Position numbers and translations under genes: made by a program. The notes beneath the pieces were generated by a model, which worked only from the letters and a program-made list of their open reading frames with translations, made no database searches and had not been told where the DNA came from. From UBA5704 sp036380715 (GTDB lineage: Bacteria; Acidobacteriota; Thermoanaerobaculia; Multivoradales; UBA5704), in assembly GCA_036380715.1 (NCBI GenBank), contig DASVEF010000299.1, forward strand, positions 29,804 to 93,803: a stretch of 64,000 nt of DNA, read 5' to 3'. How positions within the stretch are numbered: position 1 is the first letter of the stretch; the number at the start of each line of letters is the position of its first letter. Below, piece after piece: positions 17,825 to 26,579 of this stretch.

Positions 17825-17852
17825 CCCCCTCTCCCGTCACCGGGAGAGGGGG
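17811..17852. repeat. dispersed palindromic element, half copy; likely bidirectional terminator
   Basis: CCCTCACCCCCTGA followed by the perfect stem CCCCCTCTCCCG (17825-17836), loop TCAC, CGGGAGAGGGGG (17841-17852). It lies between convergent pabC and the M48 protease gene and overlaps the pabC stop. One arm of the family seen complete at 36127, 38984, 42876, 44439 and 47914. Confidence 0.8.
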
Positions 17853-17871
17853 AATCTGGTTAGCCAGGCGG

Positions 17872-19338
17872 TTACGACGGCAGCTCGCCGACCACCCGCT
17901 TGACCTCGGTCCCGGCGGGGAACCGGGTGTTCGTGTTCGCGTGGTTGATGATGGCGAGCGTCTCGAGGTCGACGTCCGACGGGTAGCGGCGGGCGAACTC
18001 CTCCAGCGTCATGGCGCTGGGCAGCGACACGATGTCGATCCGCTGCGGCTGGACGTCGAGGAGCCTGCGGTCTCTCACCCGCTCGAAGCTGGCGAGCGAG
18101 GAGGAGAGGAGGTCGTCGTAGCCGTTCCAGCGGTTGGCCATCGTGTAGCCGAGCACCTGGTAGACGCGGTTGTTGTCCTCCACGAAGGCCGCGACGCCCT
18201 GGAGGTCGCCGGCCTGGCCGCGCTGCACGCCGAAGACCCGGGCGACGGCCGGCAGGCCACCGAGGTCCGCCCGCAGCGCCTGCCCCTGCACGATGCCCTG
18301 CTGCGAGAAGAACTCGCGGGCCGCTTCCTCCGGCGAGGTGCGGCCGGAGAGGGTCAGCACCACCACCGCGTCCTCCCGCGGGCTGATGGCGCCCACCGCC
18401 TGCTTCTGGTTGCTCGTCTTCCAGCCCCGCGGGAAGGTGATCTGGAACCCGAGGTCAGGCTGGATGAACGTGTTGCCCCGGAAGTATCCCTCGCGCGGGT
18501 TCTGCCCAAAGACGACGTTGTCGATCTGCTGCAGGAAGCGCTCGCGGCCCACCGTGGCCTGCGAGAAGTTCTGGTTGAGTCCGGCCACCTGCGACTCGAT
18601 CCGCTGGATGCGGTTCTCGGGCGCGGGGTGCGTCGACAGCCAGTTGGGGATCCGGGCGCCCTTCATTTCCCGCTGGCTCACCCGGGCCAGGGTCTCGAAC
18701 ACCCCGCTCATCTCGCGCGGGTCGTAGTTCTCCCGCACCATGTAGCGCAGGCCCAGGTCGTCGGCCTCGCGCTCGTCGTCGCGGCCGTACTTGAGGAACA
18801 TGAGCTGGAGACCGGTGTTCGCGATGTCGCCGTAGTTGGCCAGCTCGGGCTTGAGGATCATGCCGGCGATCAGGCCGATCTGCGCGAGCTGCGCCTTGCT
18901 CATCTGCTCGACGCTGTGGCGTCCGGTCACGTGGCCGATCTCGTGCCCCAGGACCGAGACCAGCTCGGCCTCCGAGCTCATGTGCGAGAGCAGCCCGCGG
19001 GTCACGTAGATGAAGCCTCCGGGCAGGGCGAAGGCGTTGACCACCGGGTCGTCCACCACCCGGAACGTCCAGGGCAGATTCGGCCGCTCCGACTCCGCGG
19101 CCAGCCTCTTGCCGAGGCGTTCGACGTAGGCCTGCAGATCCTGATCAGGATAGAGGCCCAACTGCTGCACCACCTGCTGGTCGGCTTCGCGGCCCATCGC
19201 GATCTCTTGCTCTTCACCGATGAAGGCAATCTGCTTCTTTCCCGTCGCCGGGTTGGTCGAGCAGCTGGACAGGATGAGCGCACAGGCCACCAGTGCGGTG
19301 AGTCTCTCTCTCCAATGCTGTGTATTCCACCGAACCAT
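17872..19338 (-). CDS. M48-family zinc metalloprotease lipoprotein
   Basis: 488 residues from the ATG at 19338. The signal LVACALILSSCSTNPATGKK has lipobox LSSC followed by the SxNPxTG motif common in BepA/LoiP-like M48 proteins. The zinc site is LGHEIGHVTGRH (H132, E133, H136), with a downstream Glu in EREADDLGLRYM. The last 50 residues (PSAMTLEEFARRYPSDVDLETLAIINHAN) resemble a LysM-like or peptidoglycan-binding module. Expected role: periplasmic quality control of outer-membrane proteins. Convergent with pabC across the repeat hairpin, divergent from the ATP-grasp gene. Confidence 0.9.
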   Translation of the reverse strand: MVRWNTQHWRERLTALVACALILSSCSTNPATGKKQIAFIGEEQEIAMGREADQQVVQQLGLYPDQDLQAYVERLGKRLAAESERPNLPWTFRVVDDPVVNAFALPGGFIYVTRGLLSHMSSEAELVSVLGHEIGHVTGRHSVEQMSKAQLAQIGLIAGMILKPELANYGDIANTGLQLMFLKYGRDDEREADDLGLRYMVRENYDPREMSGVFETLARVSQREMKGARIPNWLSTHPAPENRIQRIESQVAGLNQNFSQATVGRERFLQQIDNVVFGQNPREGYFRGNTFIQPDLGFQITFPRGWKTSNQKQAVGAISPREDAVVVLTLSGRTSPEEAAREFFSQQGIVQGQALRADLGGLPAVARVFGVQRGQAGDLQGVAAFVEDNNRVYQVLGYTMANRWNGYDDLLSSSLASFERVRDRRLLDVQPQRIDIVSLPSAMTLEEFARRYPSDVDLETLAIINHANTNTRFPAGTEVKRVVGELPS

Positions 19339-19485
19339 GGCTCGTCTCCTTGTGAGTCTGCGGCGGGGACCGCGGGCGATCCGTGCCGACACAGAAGGTG
19401 GTTGCAAGGACGATGCCCTCTTTTCAGCCGCGGCGCGGCGATTGCATAGGCGCTGGCGCGGATAGACGGGAGGAAGGAGCAGCTC

Positions 19486-20490
19486 ATGAACATTACAGTC
19501 CTGACAGGGCTCGATAAGAAGGATGGTCCGCACGACGTGGTCGTCGACCAGATCGCTGACGCGCTGCGGCAGAACGGTCACGAAGTGTCCCTGCTGGAGG
19601 TCTACAACGACGTCCGGCAGGTCGTCGACGGGCTCGGCGAACACAAGCCCGACCTGGTCTTCAACCTGCTGGAGAGCTTCGGGGAGGACACCGGCGCCGA
19701 TGTCGCGGTGGCCGGCCTGCTCAACCTGCTCGGTGTGCGCTACACCGGCGGCGGCCCCGGGGAGCTCTACCTGCGCCAGGACAAGGGGCTCGCCAAGAAG
19801 GTCTTCGCCTTCGACGGGATCCTCTACCCCCACTTCGCGGTCTTCTCCAGGGATTCCGACCTGGAGACCGGCGGCAAGCTGCGCATGCCGCTGTTCGTCA
19901 AGCCGCTGAGCGCCGACGCCTCGATCGGCATCGAAGGCGATTCCCTGGTGCGCGACGCGACGTCCCTGATGAAACGGGTCGTCGACATTCACGAAAAGGT
20001 GAACGATTCGGCTCTGGTCGAGGAGTACATCGAGGGGCGCGAGCTCTACGTCGGCGTCCTCGGCAACCGCGAGCCCACGGCCCTGCCGCCGATCGAGGTG
20101 GATTTCTCAGGCCTGCCGGAGGGGGCGCCGCGCGTGCTCGGCTCGAAGGCGAAATGGAACCCCGACAGCGTCGAGTACAAGGGCACGAAGTCGGTGCTGG
20201 CCGATGACCTCCCCGACGAGCTGCGGGCGCGCCTTCAGAAGACGGCCATCGAGGCCGCCCGCGCCGTGCGGGTGCGCGACTACGGCCGCGTGGACCTGCG
20301 GCTGACCGATACAGGTGACATCTACGTCATCGAGGTCAACGCCAACTGCTACCTGGAGAAAGGGAGCGAGTTCGCCGTCGCCGCAGCCGCCTCGGGGCTG
20401 GAGTTTTCCGCCCTGATCCAGCGGATCGTGGAGCTGGCGATGGAGCGGTACGAGGCCATCGCCCCCTCCCAGGTCCTCCAGAATGCCTAA
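19486..20490 (+). CDS. D-alanine-D-alanine ligase-like ATP-grasp protein
   Basis: 334 residues. Seen: FNLLESFGEDTGADVAVAG and GVRYTGGGP, as in the N-terminal lobe of Ddl-type enzymes; LFVKPLSADASIGIE, ATP-binding Lys strand and loop; LVEEYIEGRELYVGVLG; RVDLRLTDTGDIYVIEVNANCYLEKGSE, the metal-binding Glu and Asn of the catalytic end. Ligates a carboxylate to an amine with ATP. It is not part of a cell-wall gene cluster, and such ligase-like proteins are widespread as solitary genes, so the substrate is unknown. GGAAGGAGC lies just before the ATG. Confidence 0.8.
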   Translation: MNITVLTGLDKKDGPHDVVVDQIADALRQNGHEVSLLEVYNDVRQVVDGLGEHKPDLVFNLLESFGEDTGADVAVAGLLNLLGVRYTGGGPGELYLRQDKGLAKKVFAFDGILYPHFAVFSRDSDLETGGKLRMPLFVKPLSADASIGIEGDSLVRDATSLMKRVVDIHEKVNDSALVEEYIEGRELYVGVLGNREPTALPPIEVDFSGLPEGAPRVLGSKAKWNPDSVEYKGTKSVLADDLPDELRARLQKTAIEAARAVRVRDYGRVDLRLTDTGDIYVIEVNANCYLEKGSEFAVAAAASGLEFSALIQRIVELAMERYEAIAPSQVLQNA

Positions 20491-20517
20491 GGCCACAGCA
20501 CCCATCGCGGGAAGGGG

Positions 20518-21540
20518 TTACGGCATGTAGCTCCCTCGATGCACGTGGTTCATCGCCAGTGCCGTGACGAGGGTGGTCAGGGCGATGACCGCGGGCACCT
20601 CCCGGTCTTCGGGATAGACCTGCTCCAGGGCTTCGGCACGCTCGGCGAGGTGGTCGAGCAGGCGGCGGGTGCGCTCCGGAAAGTGGCCGGTCCAGCGGTA
20701 GACGTCCGCCGGCAGGTCCCGGCGCAGGCGGCGGATCAGGACGGCCGCGGGACGGCGGGGCGCGTCGGTCGAGAGGTCCTCCGGCCGGCCCAGATCCTCG
20801 AAGATGGCGCGCATCGCGCCGTCCAGCCCTGGAGGGAATTCGCCGCCGGTCCCGCTCATATCGTCGTAATACTGGTCCAGCGTATACGCGATCTCCCCCA
20901 CGTCCTCGTCGAGCTCCTCGTCGGTGACGAGCGGCTCGCGGTCGCTCAGCTCGGCCATGACCGCGTCGCAGTAGCTGAGCTTGGCGAGCGCCTCGGGCCA
21001 GGCGGCGTACTCCGATGACCAGTCGAGCCCGGGGGTCATCCAGACGGCGAACGTCTCCGCCCAGTCCTCGTCCGGATGCTTCTGGGCATACCAGCCCGGG
21101 AGGTGGCGGACGTAGCGCCGGCTGAAGGGCTCCGGCCGGTACTCCTCCCGGTACGGCTGGGTGATCGAGCCGAAGCGCTCGACCCACTCCTCCGAGTCGT
21201 AGAGCTCGTAGGCGTAATTGACGACGTGCCCCATCTCGTGCCGCAGATAGCGCAGGATGTCGGCGCGCCCCATCCCCTCGACATGCCCGGTGCGCTCGGC
21301 GTGGATGCGCGTCAGCTCCGGATGCGCCAGGTAGAAGGGAATGGCGATGGCGATCGTCTTGAAAGGCACTCCCCACTCGCTGGAGAGGTAGAACCGCGGG
21401 CGCACCTTGCGGATGCCGGCCTGCTCCAGCTCCCGCTCGAATTCCCGCAGGATCGGCTCCAGCGGCGTGCCCTCGATCCGCAGACCGAGGTCCCGGATCG
21501 GACGCGACGACAGATTGGCTTCCTGGAACACGGGCTCCAT
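20518..21540 (-). CDS. putative zinc-dependent metallopeptidase
   Basis: About 340 residues from the ATG at 21540 (MEPVFQEANLSSRPIRDLGL); an ATG at 21552 is the alternative. Zinc motif RHEMGHVVNYAYEL (H101, E102, H105), preceded by RFYLSSEWGVPFKTIAIAIPFYLAHPEL. Further conserved-looking segments are GWYAQKHPDEDWAETFAVWM and PEALAKLSYCDAVMAEL, where WAETFA may provide a downstream zinc-ligand region. No signal peptide, so probably cytoplasmic. It resembles the family of putative zinc-binding metallopeptidases of unknown substrate. Stops convergently 27 bases from the ATP-grasp gene. Confidence 0.7.
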   Translation of the reverse strand: MEPVFQEANLSSRPIRDLGLRIEGTPLEPILREFERELEQAGIRKVRPRFYLSSEWGVPFKTIAIAIPFYLAHPELTRIHAERTGHVEGMGRADILRYLRHEMGHVVNYAYELYDSEEWVERFGSITQPYREEYRPEPFSRRYVRHLPGWYAQKHPDEDWAETFAVWMTPGLDWSSEYAAWPEALAKLSYCDAVMAELSDREPLVTDEELDEDVGEIAYTLDQYYDDMSGTGGEFPPGLDGAMRAIFEDLGRPEDLSTDAPRRPAAVLIRRLRRDLPADVYRWTGHFPERTRRLLDHLAERAEALEQVYPEDREVPAVIALTTLVTALAMNHVHRGSYMP

Positions 21541-21609
21541 GGCAGGCTCCATCCTCCCACTAGAGGAAGGCAAGATCGGTGCCGCGCCTCCCATGCTAAT
21601 CTGTGCTGC

Positions 21610-21906
21610 ATGTCGACCGAATACGTCGAGCAACGCGACGGCGGCTACTGGATCGCCGAAACCCGCGTCTCGTTGGACTCGATCGTCCACGCCTTTCTGA
21701 ACGGGCAGACCGCCGAGAGCATCGCCCAGTCCTTCCCGGTCCTCCGCCTCGAGCAGGTCTACGGAGCGATTACCTACTATCTCGGTCACCGCGCGGAGGT
21801 CGACGCTTACCTGGAGAAGGTCCGGTCGGAATTCGAAGCCCTGCGCCGGTCAGCCCGCGAGGCGGACCCCATGTTCTACCAGAAGCTCGCGGACGTCAGT
21901 TTGTAA
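21610..21906 (+). CDS. DUF433 family protein
   Basis: 98 residues: GYWIAETRVSLDSIVHAFLNGQTAESIAQSFPVLRLEQVYGAITYYLGHRAEVDAYL is the compact helical DUF433 pattern (GxPxIxGTRISV...I...G.S...I......L...V..AL.YY). These small proteins are often antitoxin-like partners of DUF5615 PIN-like nucleases. Here the expected partner does not follow; the next gene encodes an exported protein. Divergent from the metallopeptidase gene with about 70 bases between starts. Confidence 0.75.
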   Translation: MSTEYVEQRDGGYWIAETRVSLDSIVHAFLNGQTAESIAQSFPVLRLEQVYGAITYYLGHRAEVDAYLEKVRSEFEALRRSAREADPMFYQKLADVSL

Positions 21907-21977
21907 CCTATCCGCCCTACCCCTCGTACTGTAGACAGCAACCCCGGAGAGGTTGCTTCAACAGGAGGGATAGCCAG

Positions 21978-22616
21978 ATGAAAAAGCTTGTGTCGACCCT
22001 TGCCGTCGCGCTGCTGTGGACGATTCCGGCCAGCGCGGACGAGACCGTGCGGCACTTGAGCAAGCAGATCCCGACGGCCGACGTCGAGCGGGTCAGCCTC
22101 GACTTCCCGGTCGGACAGCTCCTCGTGGACGGCTGGGACAGCCAGCAGGTCGATCTCGACGTCCGGCTGGAGTGCGAGCGGGACACGCGTTCCTGCCGCG
22201 AGGCGGCCCAGAAGGTGCGGCTCGTCTACAGCACGGATGACGGCCAGCTCCATGTGGAGATGAAGGACTGGCCCAAGATGGGAGGCAAGGGCCTGGAAGC
22301 GCACATCCAGATCAAGGTGCCCCGCCGCCTGGCGCTCAACGCCGACCTCGGCGTCGGCGAGATGCGGATCGCCGGGATCGAGGGCCACCTGAACGCCGAT
22401 CTCGGCGTGGGCGAGCTGTCGGTGACGATGCCCGAGTCCGCGGTGGCCTCCGTGAACGCCGACACCGGTGTCGGAGAGGCCAACCTCACCGTGAACGGTA
22501 AGCACTACGAGAGCTCCGGATTCATCGCGAAGGAGATCCGCTGGAAGGACGGGAACGGCAACGCCCGCGTCCAGGTGGACTGCGGGGTCGGCGAGATCGA
22601 CGTTCGGCTGCAGTAG
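21978..22616 (+). CDS. exported beta-repeat protein (DUF4097-like)
   Basis: 212 residues; AGGAGGG seven bases before the ATG. Signal peptide MKKLVSTLAVALLWTIPASADE with cleavage after SA. The mature part begins with a strand-rich region containing a Cys pair (LECERDTRSCREA) and then shows internal repeats: LNADLGVGEMRIAGIEG, LNADLGVGELSVTMPE, VNADTGVGEANLTVNG and VDCGVGEIDVRLQ. This is the right-handed beta-ladder seen in DUF4097 putative adhesins. Exported; function unknown. trmL starts directly after its stop, so the two may be co-transcribed. Confidence 0.75.
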   Translation: MKKLVSTLAVALLWTIPASADETVRHLSKQIPTADVERVSLDFPVGQLLVDGWDSQQVDLDVRLECERDTRSCREAAQKVRLVYSTDDGQLHVEMKDWPKMGGKGLEAHIQIKVPRRLALNADLGVGEMRIAGIEGHLNADLGVGELSVTMPESAVASVNADTGVGEANLTVNGKHYESSGFIAKEIRWKDGNGNARVQVDCGVGEIDVRLQ

Positions 22617-23111
22617 GTGACCGATCTCCACGTCGTCCTCGTCGAGCCGGAGATCCACTGGAACACCGGCAACGCCGGCCGGAGCTGCCTGGCGGCCGGC
22701 GCGCAGCTCCACCTGGTGGAGCCGCTGGGCTTCTCCCTCGACGAGCGGGAGGTGCGCCGCGCCGGGCTCGATTACTGGCCGCGCGTCGATCCGCGGATCT
22801 GGCCCTCCTGGGAGACCCTGGAGGCGAGGCTCCCCGAGCTCGGGGAGCCTTTCTTCTTCAGCGCGGAGGCGCCGCGGGACTACTGGAGCGTCCGGTATCC
22901 CGAGCGCGCCGTGCTGGTCTTCGGCAGGGAGAGCGTGGGGTTGCCGCCGGAGATCCGGGAGAGGTGGCGGGACCGGCTGGTCGGCATCCCGATCCTGGAC
23001 CCGGAGATCCGGTCGCTCAATCTCTCGACTTCGGTGGCTCTGGCGCTGTATGAGGTGATGCGGCAGAGGGGACCGATCCCCATCCTCCCCCGCCCGGGGT
23101 CTCCAGAATGA
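22617..23111 (+). CDS. trmL: tRNA (cytidine(34)-2'-O)-methyltransferase
   Basis: 164 residues, close to the family norm of about 155. GTG start immediately after the preceding stop. SPOUT motifs: EIHWNTGNAGRSCLAAGAQ (motif 1), AVLVFGRESVGLPPEI (motif 2), IRSLNLSTSVALALYEVMRQ (motif 3). Modifies the wobble ribose of tRNA-Leu using S-adenosylmethionine. The final 95 bases overlap the 3' end of hyuB on the other strand. Confidence 0.9.
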   Translation: MTDLHVVLVEPEIHWNTGNAGRSCLAAGAQLHLVEPLGFSLDEREVRRAGLDYWPRVDPRIWPSWETLEARLPELGEPFFFSAEAPRDYWSVRYPERAVLVFGRESVGLPPEIRERWRDRLVGIPILDPEIRSLNLSTSVALALYEVMRQRGPIPILPRPGSPE

Positions 23112-24621
23112 GCCGGTCTCCGGGCTCCGCCTCGCACCCGTCCACGGAAGCCAGCTCCACCACCTCCCCGGACGCGCGCACCAGCCGCTGACGTCCGGGG
23201 AGCCCCGGCTCTCCCCCGTCCATGCCATAGGGGCGCTCCACCCGGTGCTGGGTGAGGAGCGACAGTGATACGGGCTGGAGGAACGTCAGCTCGCGCACGG
23301 CGCCGTCCCCTCCGCGCCATCGCCCCGCGCCTCCTGAGCCGGCGCGGATGGCGAAACGCTCCAGGCGCACGGGATAGCGGTGCTCGAGCACCTCGGGGTC
23401 GGTGATCCGGGTGTTCGTCATGTGCGTGTGGACCGCGCTCGCTCCGCGGGCTCCGGGAACGGCTCCCGAGCCGCCGCAGACGGTCTCGTAATAGCCGAAC
23501 CGCGCGTTCCCGAAAAGCACGTTGTTCATCGTCCCCTGGCTGCAGGCGGCGAGCTTCAGGGCCTTGAGCAGAGTGTCGACGAGGCGCTGGCTGGTCTCGA
23601 CGTTACCGCCCACGACTGCGGGAGCCTCGGCAGGATCCTCCGGAAAGGGCGGGTTCAGCAGGCCCGGCGGAATGCGGATTTCGACCGGGCGGAGGATGCC
23701 TTCGTTCAGGGGGAGCGGCTCGGCGATCAGCAGGCGGAGGACGTACAGCACGGCGCTCCGCACCACCGCCGGCGGCGCGTTCAAATTGCCGGGATGGACG
23801 CCGGCCGATCCCGCGAAGTCGACCACGGCTCCCGAAGGGGAGATGTCGATCCGGACGGCGATCGGCGAGCCGTCGTCCAGCCGTTCCGCGGCCTCGTACC
23901 TCGCCTCGGGCAGATGGGCCAGGGCGGAGCGGAGCCGCTCTTCCGCCCGCGCTTTCAGGGCCGCCATGTAGTGCTCCACCATGGCGCGGCCGTGCTCGCG
24001 CGCCAAGCTCCGGAGGGCTTCCGCGCCGCGATGGTTGGCGGCGGCCGCGGCGCGCAGATCGGCGAGGTTCTCCTCCACCGCCCGGGTGGGGAACGGCGCC
24101 TCCAGGAGCAACCGGCGCATCGCGTCCCATCGGGGCTCGCCGCCGCGGGCCAGATACGCCGGAGGGATCACCACCCCTTCCTCGATCAGACGCCGGGCTC
24201 CCGGCGGCATCGACCCTGGCCGGACGCCGCCGATCTCCGCGTGGTGGGCGCGGCTCCCAACATAGCCCAGCAGCTCCTCGCCTTCCGAGAACACCGGCGT
24301 CACGACCGTCACGTCCGGCAGGTGAGAGCCCCCGAAGCCGGGATGGTTGGTGACCACCACGTCTCCGGGCTCCATGGGGAGGACCTCGCGCAGCCGGCGC
24401 ACGCAGAGCCCCAGCGCCCCCAGGTGGACCGGGATGTGCGGCGCGTTGACCACCAGCTCGCCCGCCGAGTCCAGGAGGGCGCACGAGAAGTCCAGACGCT
24501 CTTTGACATTCGTCGAAACGGCGGTGCGCCGCAGCATTTCTCCCATCTGGAGGGCCACGGCCGCGAAGCGATGGGTGAACAGCTCGAGCTGGACGGCCTC
24601 GGGGCGGAGGTGAGAGGTCAT
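23017..24621 (-). CDS. hyuB: hydantoinase B / 5-oxoprolinase beta-type subunit
   Basis: 534 residues starting MTSHLRPEAVQLELFTHRFAAVALQMGEMLRRTAVSTNVKERLDFSCALLD. This is the characteristic HyuB opening (EMGxxLxRTAxSxNIKER.DFSCAxFD). Also seen: GDVVVTNHPGFGGSHLPDVTVVTPVF, GYVGSRAHHAEIGG, and VGGNVETSQRLVDTLLKAL. Together with HyuA it performs ATP-dependent opening of 5-oxoproline or a hydantoin. The usual neighbour hyuA is nearly 5 kb upstream on the same strand, with a plus-strand galactose operon between. The stop lies inside the trmL 3' end (tail-to-tail overlap). Confidence 0.88.
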   Translation of the reverse strand: MTSHLRPEAVQLELFTHRFAAVALQMGEMLRRTAVSTNVKERLDFSCALLDSAGELVVNAPHIPVHLGALGLCVRRLREVLPMEPGDVVVTNHPGFGGSHLPDVTVVTPVFSEGEELLGYVGSRAHHAEIGGVRPGSMPPGARRLIEEGVVIPPAYLARGGEPRWDAMRRLLLEAPFPTRAVEENLADLRAAAAANHRGAEALRSLAREHGRAMVEHYMAALKARAEERLRSALAHLPEARYEAAERLDDGSPIAVRIDISPSGAVVDFAGSAGVHPGNLNAPPAVVRSAVLYVLRLLIAEPLPLNEGILRPVEIRIPPGLLNPPFPEDPAEAPAVVGGNVETSQRLVDTLLKALKLAACSQGTMNNVLFGNARFGYYETVCGGSGAVPGARGASAVHTHMTNTRITDPEVLEHRYPVRLERFAIRAGSGGAGRWRGGDGAVRELTFLQPVSLSLLTQHRVERPYGMDGGEPGLPGRQRLVRASGEVVELASVDGCEAEPGDRLILETPGGGGWGSVPSAASPHTAPEPPKSRD

Positions 24622-24651
24622 GGGCGGAATTATAGGAGTTGGGAGAATAGG

Positions 24652-26574
24652 ATGGCTCGCGGTTTGCACCTCGGCGGCGGGAGAATGCCGAGAACGACAA
24701 AAACGCGGAAGACCGCCCCCGCCCCCCTCAATCCGGAGCACGGCTATCCAAGACCGCAGCTCCAGCGCGACGAGTGGATCTCCCTCAATGGCCCCTGGGA
24801 GTTCAAGCTGGACCCGGAGGGCAGGTGGCAGATCCCGGGCGAGTTCGTCTGGGATTCCACCATCCTGGTCCCCTACTCGCCCGAGACCCCGTTGAGCGGG
24901 ATCCACGACACCGGCTTCTACCGGCGCTGCTGGTACCGGCGCACCTTCCGGTCCCCGGCCCTCCGGCAGGGCGAGCGGCTGCTCCTCCACTTCGGGGCGG
25001 TCGACTACGCGGCGACGGTATGGGTGAACGGATCTCTTGCGGTCTTTCACGAGGGGGGCTACACGCCGTTCACGGCGGACATCACGAACCTGCTCCTCCC
25101 CGCCGGCGAGCAGGGTGTGGTCGTGCGGGCCGACGACGATCCCCACGACCTCTCCAAGCCGCGCGGCAAGCAGGACTGGCAGCTCGAGCCGCACTCGATC
25201 TGGTATCCGCGCACCACCGGCATCTGGCAGACGGTCTGGCTGGAGCGCGTCCCCTCCACCTGGATCGGCAGCATCCGCTGGACGCCCAGCCTGGAGCGCT
25301 GGGAGCTCGGGTTCGAGGCCTTGATGGAAGGCGAGTACCGCGAGCGGCTGCGCCTGGGCGTCAAGCTGCGGGTTGGCGACCAGCTCGTCGCGGACGACAC
25401 CTACACCGTGGTCTCCGGCGAGGTCCACCGACGGATCGCCCTGTCGGACCCGGGCATCGACGATTTCCGCAACGAGCTGCTGTGGAGCCCGGCGACGCCG
25501 ACACTGATCGAGGCCCACCTCCAGCTCTGGGCGGAGCGCGGCGAGCTGCTCGACGAGGCCCGCAGCTACACGGCGCTGCGCACCATCGCCATCGAGGGGA
25601 ACCGGATCGTGCTGAACGGCCGCCCCTATCCTCTGCGCCTGGTGCTCGACCAGGGCTACTGGTCGGAGAGCGGCCTGACCGCTCCGGGCGACGAGGCTCT
25701 GAAACGCGATGTCGAGCTGGCCAAGGCCATGGGTTTCAACGGCGTGCGGAAGCACCAGAAGATCGAGGACCCGCGCTACCTCTACTGGGCGGACCGGCTC
25801 GGCCTGCTGGTCTGGGCAGAAATGCCGAGCGCCTACCGCTTCAACAAGCGTTCCATCCAGCGCCTGACCCGCGAGTGGATGGAGGCGATCCGCCGCGACT
25901 ACAGCCACCCCTCGATCATCGCCTGGGTGCCATTCAACGAGTCCTGGGGCGTGCCGAACCTGCCGAACAACGAGCCCGAGCGGCACCTGGTCCGCTCGCT
26001 CTACCACCTCACCAAGACCCTGGATCCGACCCGCCCGGTGATCGGCAACGACGGCTGGGAGAGCGTCGCCACAGATATCGTCGGCATTCACGATTACGAC
26101 GCCGACCCGCGGCGGATCGCCAGGCGATACCACGCCGAGGACGTGCTGCCGCGGCTGTTCAAGCGGGAGCGCCCGGGCGGGAGGCTCCTCGTGCTGGAAG
26201 AGAACGCCTACTACGACCAGCCGGTCATGCTGACCGAATTCGGCGGCATCTGCGCCTCCGACGACGAGAGGACCTGGGGATACTCGCGGGCTGCGAGCGG
26301 CAACGATCTCGCCGAGCGCTACCGGGAGCTCCTGGAGGTGGTGAATTCCCTCGACGTCCTCTCCGGGTTCTGCTACACCCAGTTCGCCGATACCTACCAG
26401 GAAGCCAACGGGCTGCTCCGCGCCGACCGCACCCCGAAGTTCCCGCTGGAGGAGATGGCGTCCGCCACGCGCGGCGAGGTAGAGCGGCGCCAGAGGAAGA
26501 AGAGGATGCTCAGCGGAGTGGGCGCGGCCGGCACCCGGCATGAGCCGGAGGCTCCACCGTTCGACGACGATTGA
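24652..26574 (+). CDS. glycoside hydrolase family 2 protein (beta-galactosidase/glucuronidase-like)
   Basis: 640 residues. N-terminal sugar-binding jelly roll about 30-215 (RDEWISLNGPWEFKLDPEG, FGAVDYAATVWVNGSLAVFHEGGYTPF), immunoglobulin-like middle domain, then TIM barrel from about 320. Acid/base Glu430 in WVPFNESWG, nucleophile Glu529 in VMLTEFGG. No signal peptide, so intracellular. GGGAG eight bases before the ATG. galT follows within six bases and galK after it, so release of galactose from a taken-up oligosaccharide is the simplest reading; glucuronidase-type specificity cannot be excluded by sequence alone. Confidence 0.88.
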   Translation: MARGLHLGGGRMPRTTKTRKTAPAPLNPEHGYPRPQLQRDEWISLNGPWEFKLDPEGRWQIPGEFVWDSTILVPYSPETPLSGIHDTGFYRRCWYRRTFRSPALRQGERLLLHFGAVDYAATVWVNGSLAVFHEGGYTPFTADITNLLLPAGEQGVVVRADDDPHDLSKPRGKQDWQLEPHSIWYPRTTGIWQTVWLERVPSTWIGSIRWTPSLERWELGFEALMEGEYRERLRLGVKLRVGDQLVADDTYTVVSGEVHRRIALSDPGIDDFRNELLWSPATPTLIEAHLQLWAERGELLDEARSYTALRTIAIEGNRIVLNGRPYPLRLVLDQGYWSESGLTAPGDEALKRDVELAKAMGFNGVRKHQKIEDPRYLYWADRLGLLVWAEMPSAYRFNKRSIQRLTREWMEAIRRDYSHPSIIAWVPFNESWGVPNLPNNEPERHLVRSLYHLTKTLDPTRPVIGNDGWESVATDIVGIHDYDADPRRIARRYHAEDVLPRLFKRERPGGRLLVLEENAYYDQPVMLTEFGGICASDDERTWGYSRAASGNDLAERYRELLEVVNSLDVLSGFCYTQFADTYQEANGLLRADRTPKFPLEEMASATRGEVERRQRKKRMLSGVGAAGTRHEPEAPPFDDD

Positions 26575-26579
26575 TCGCC

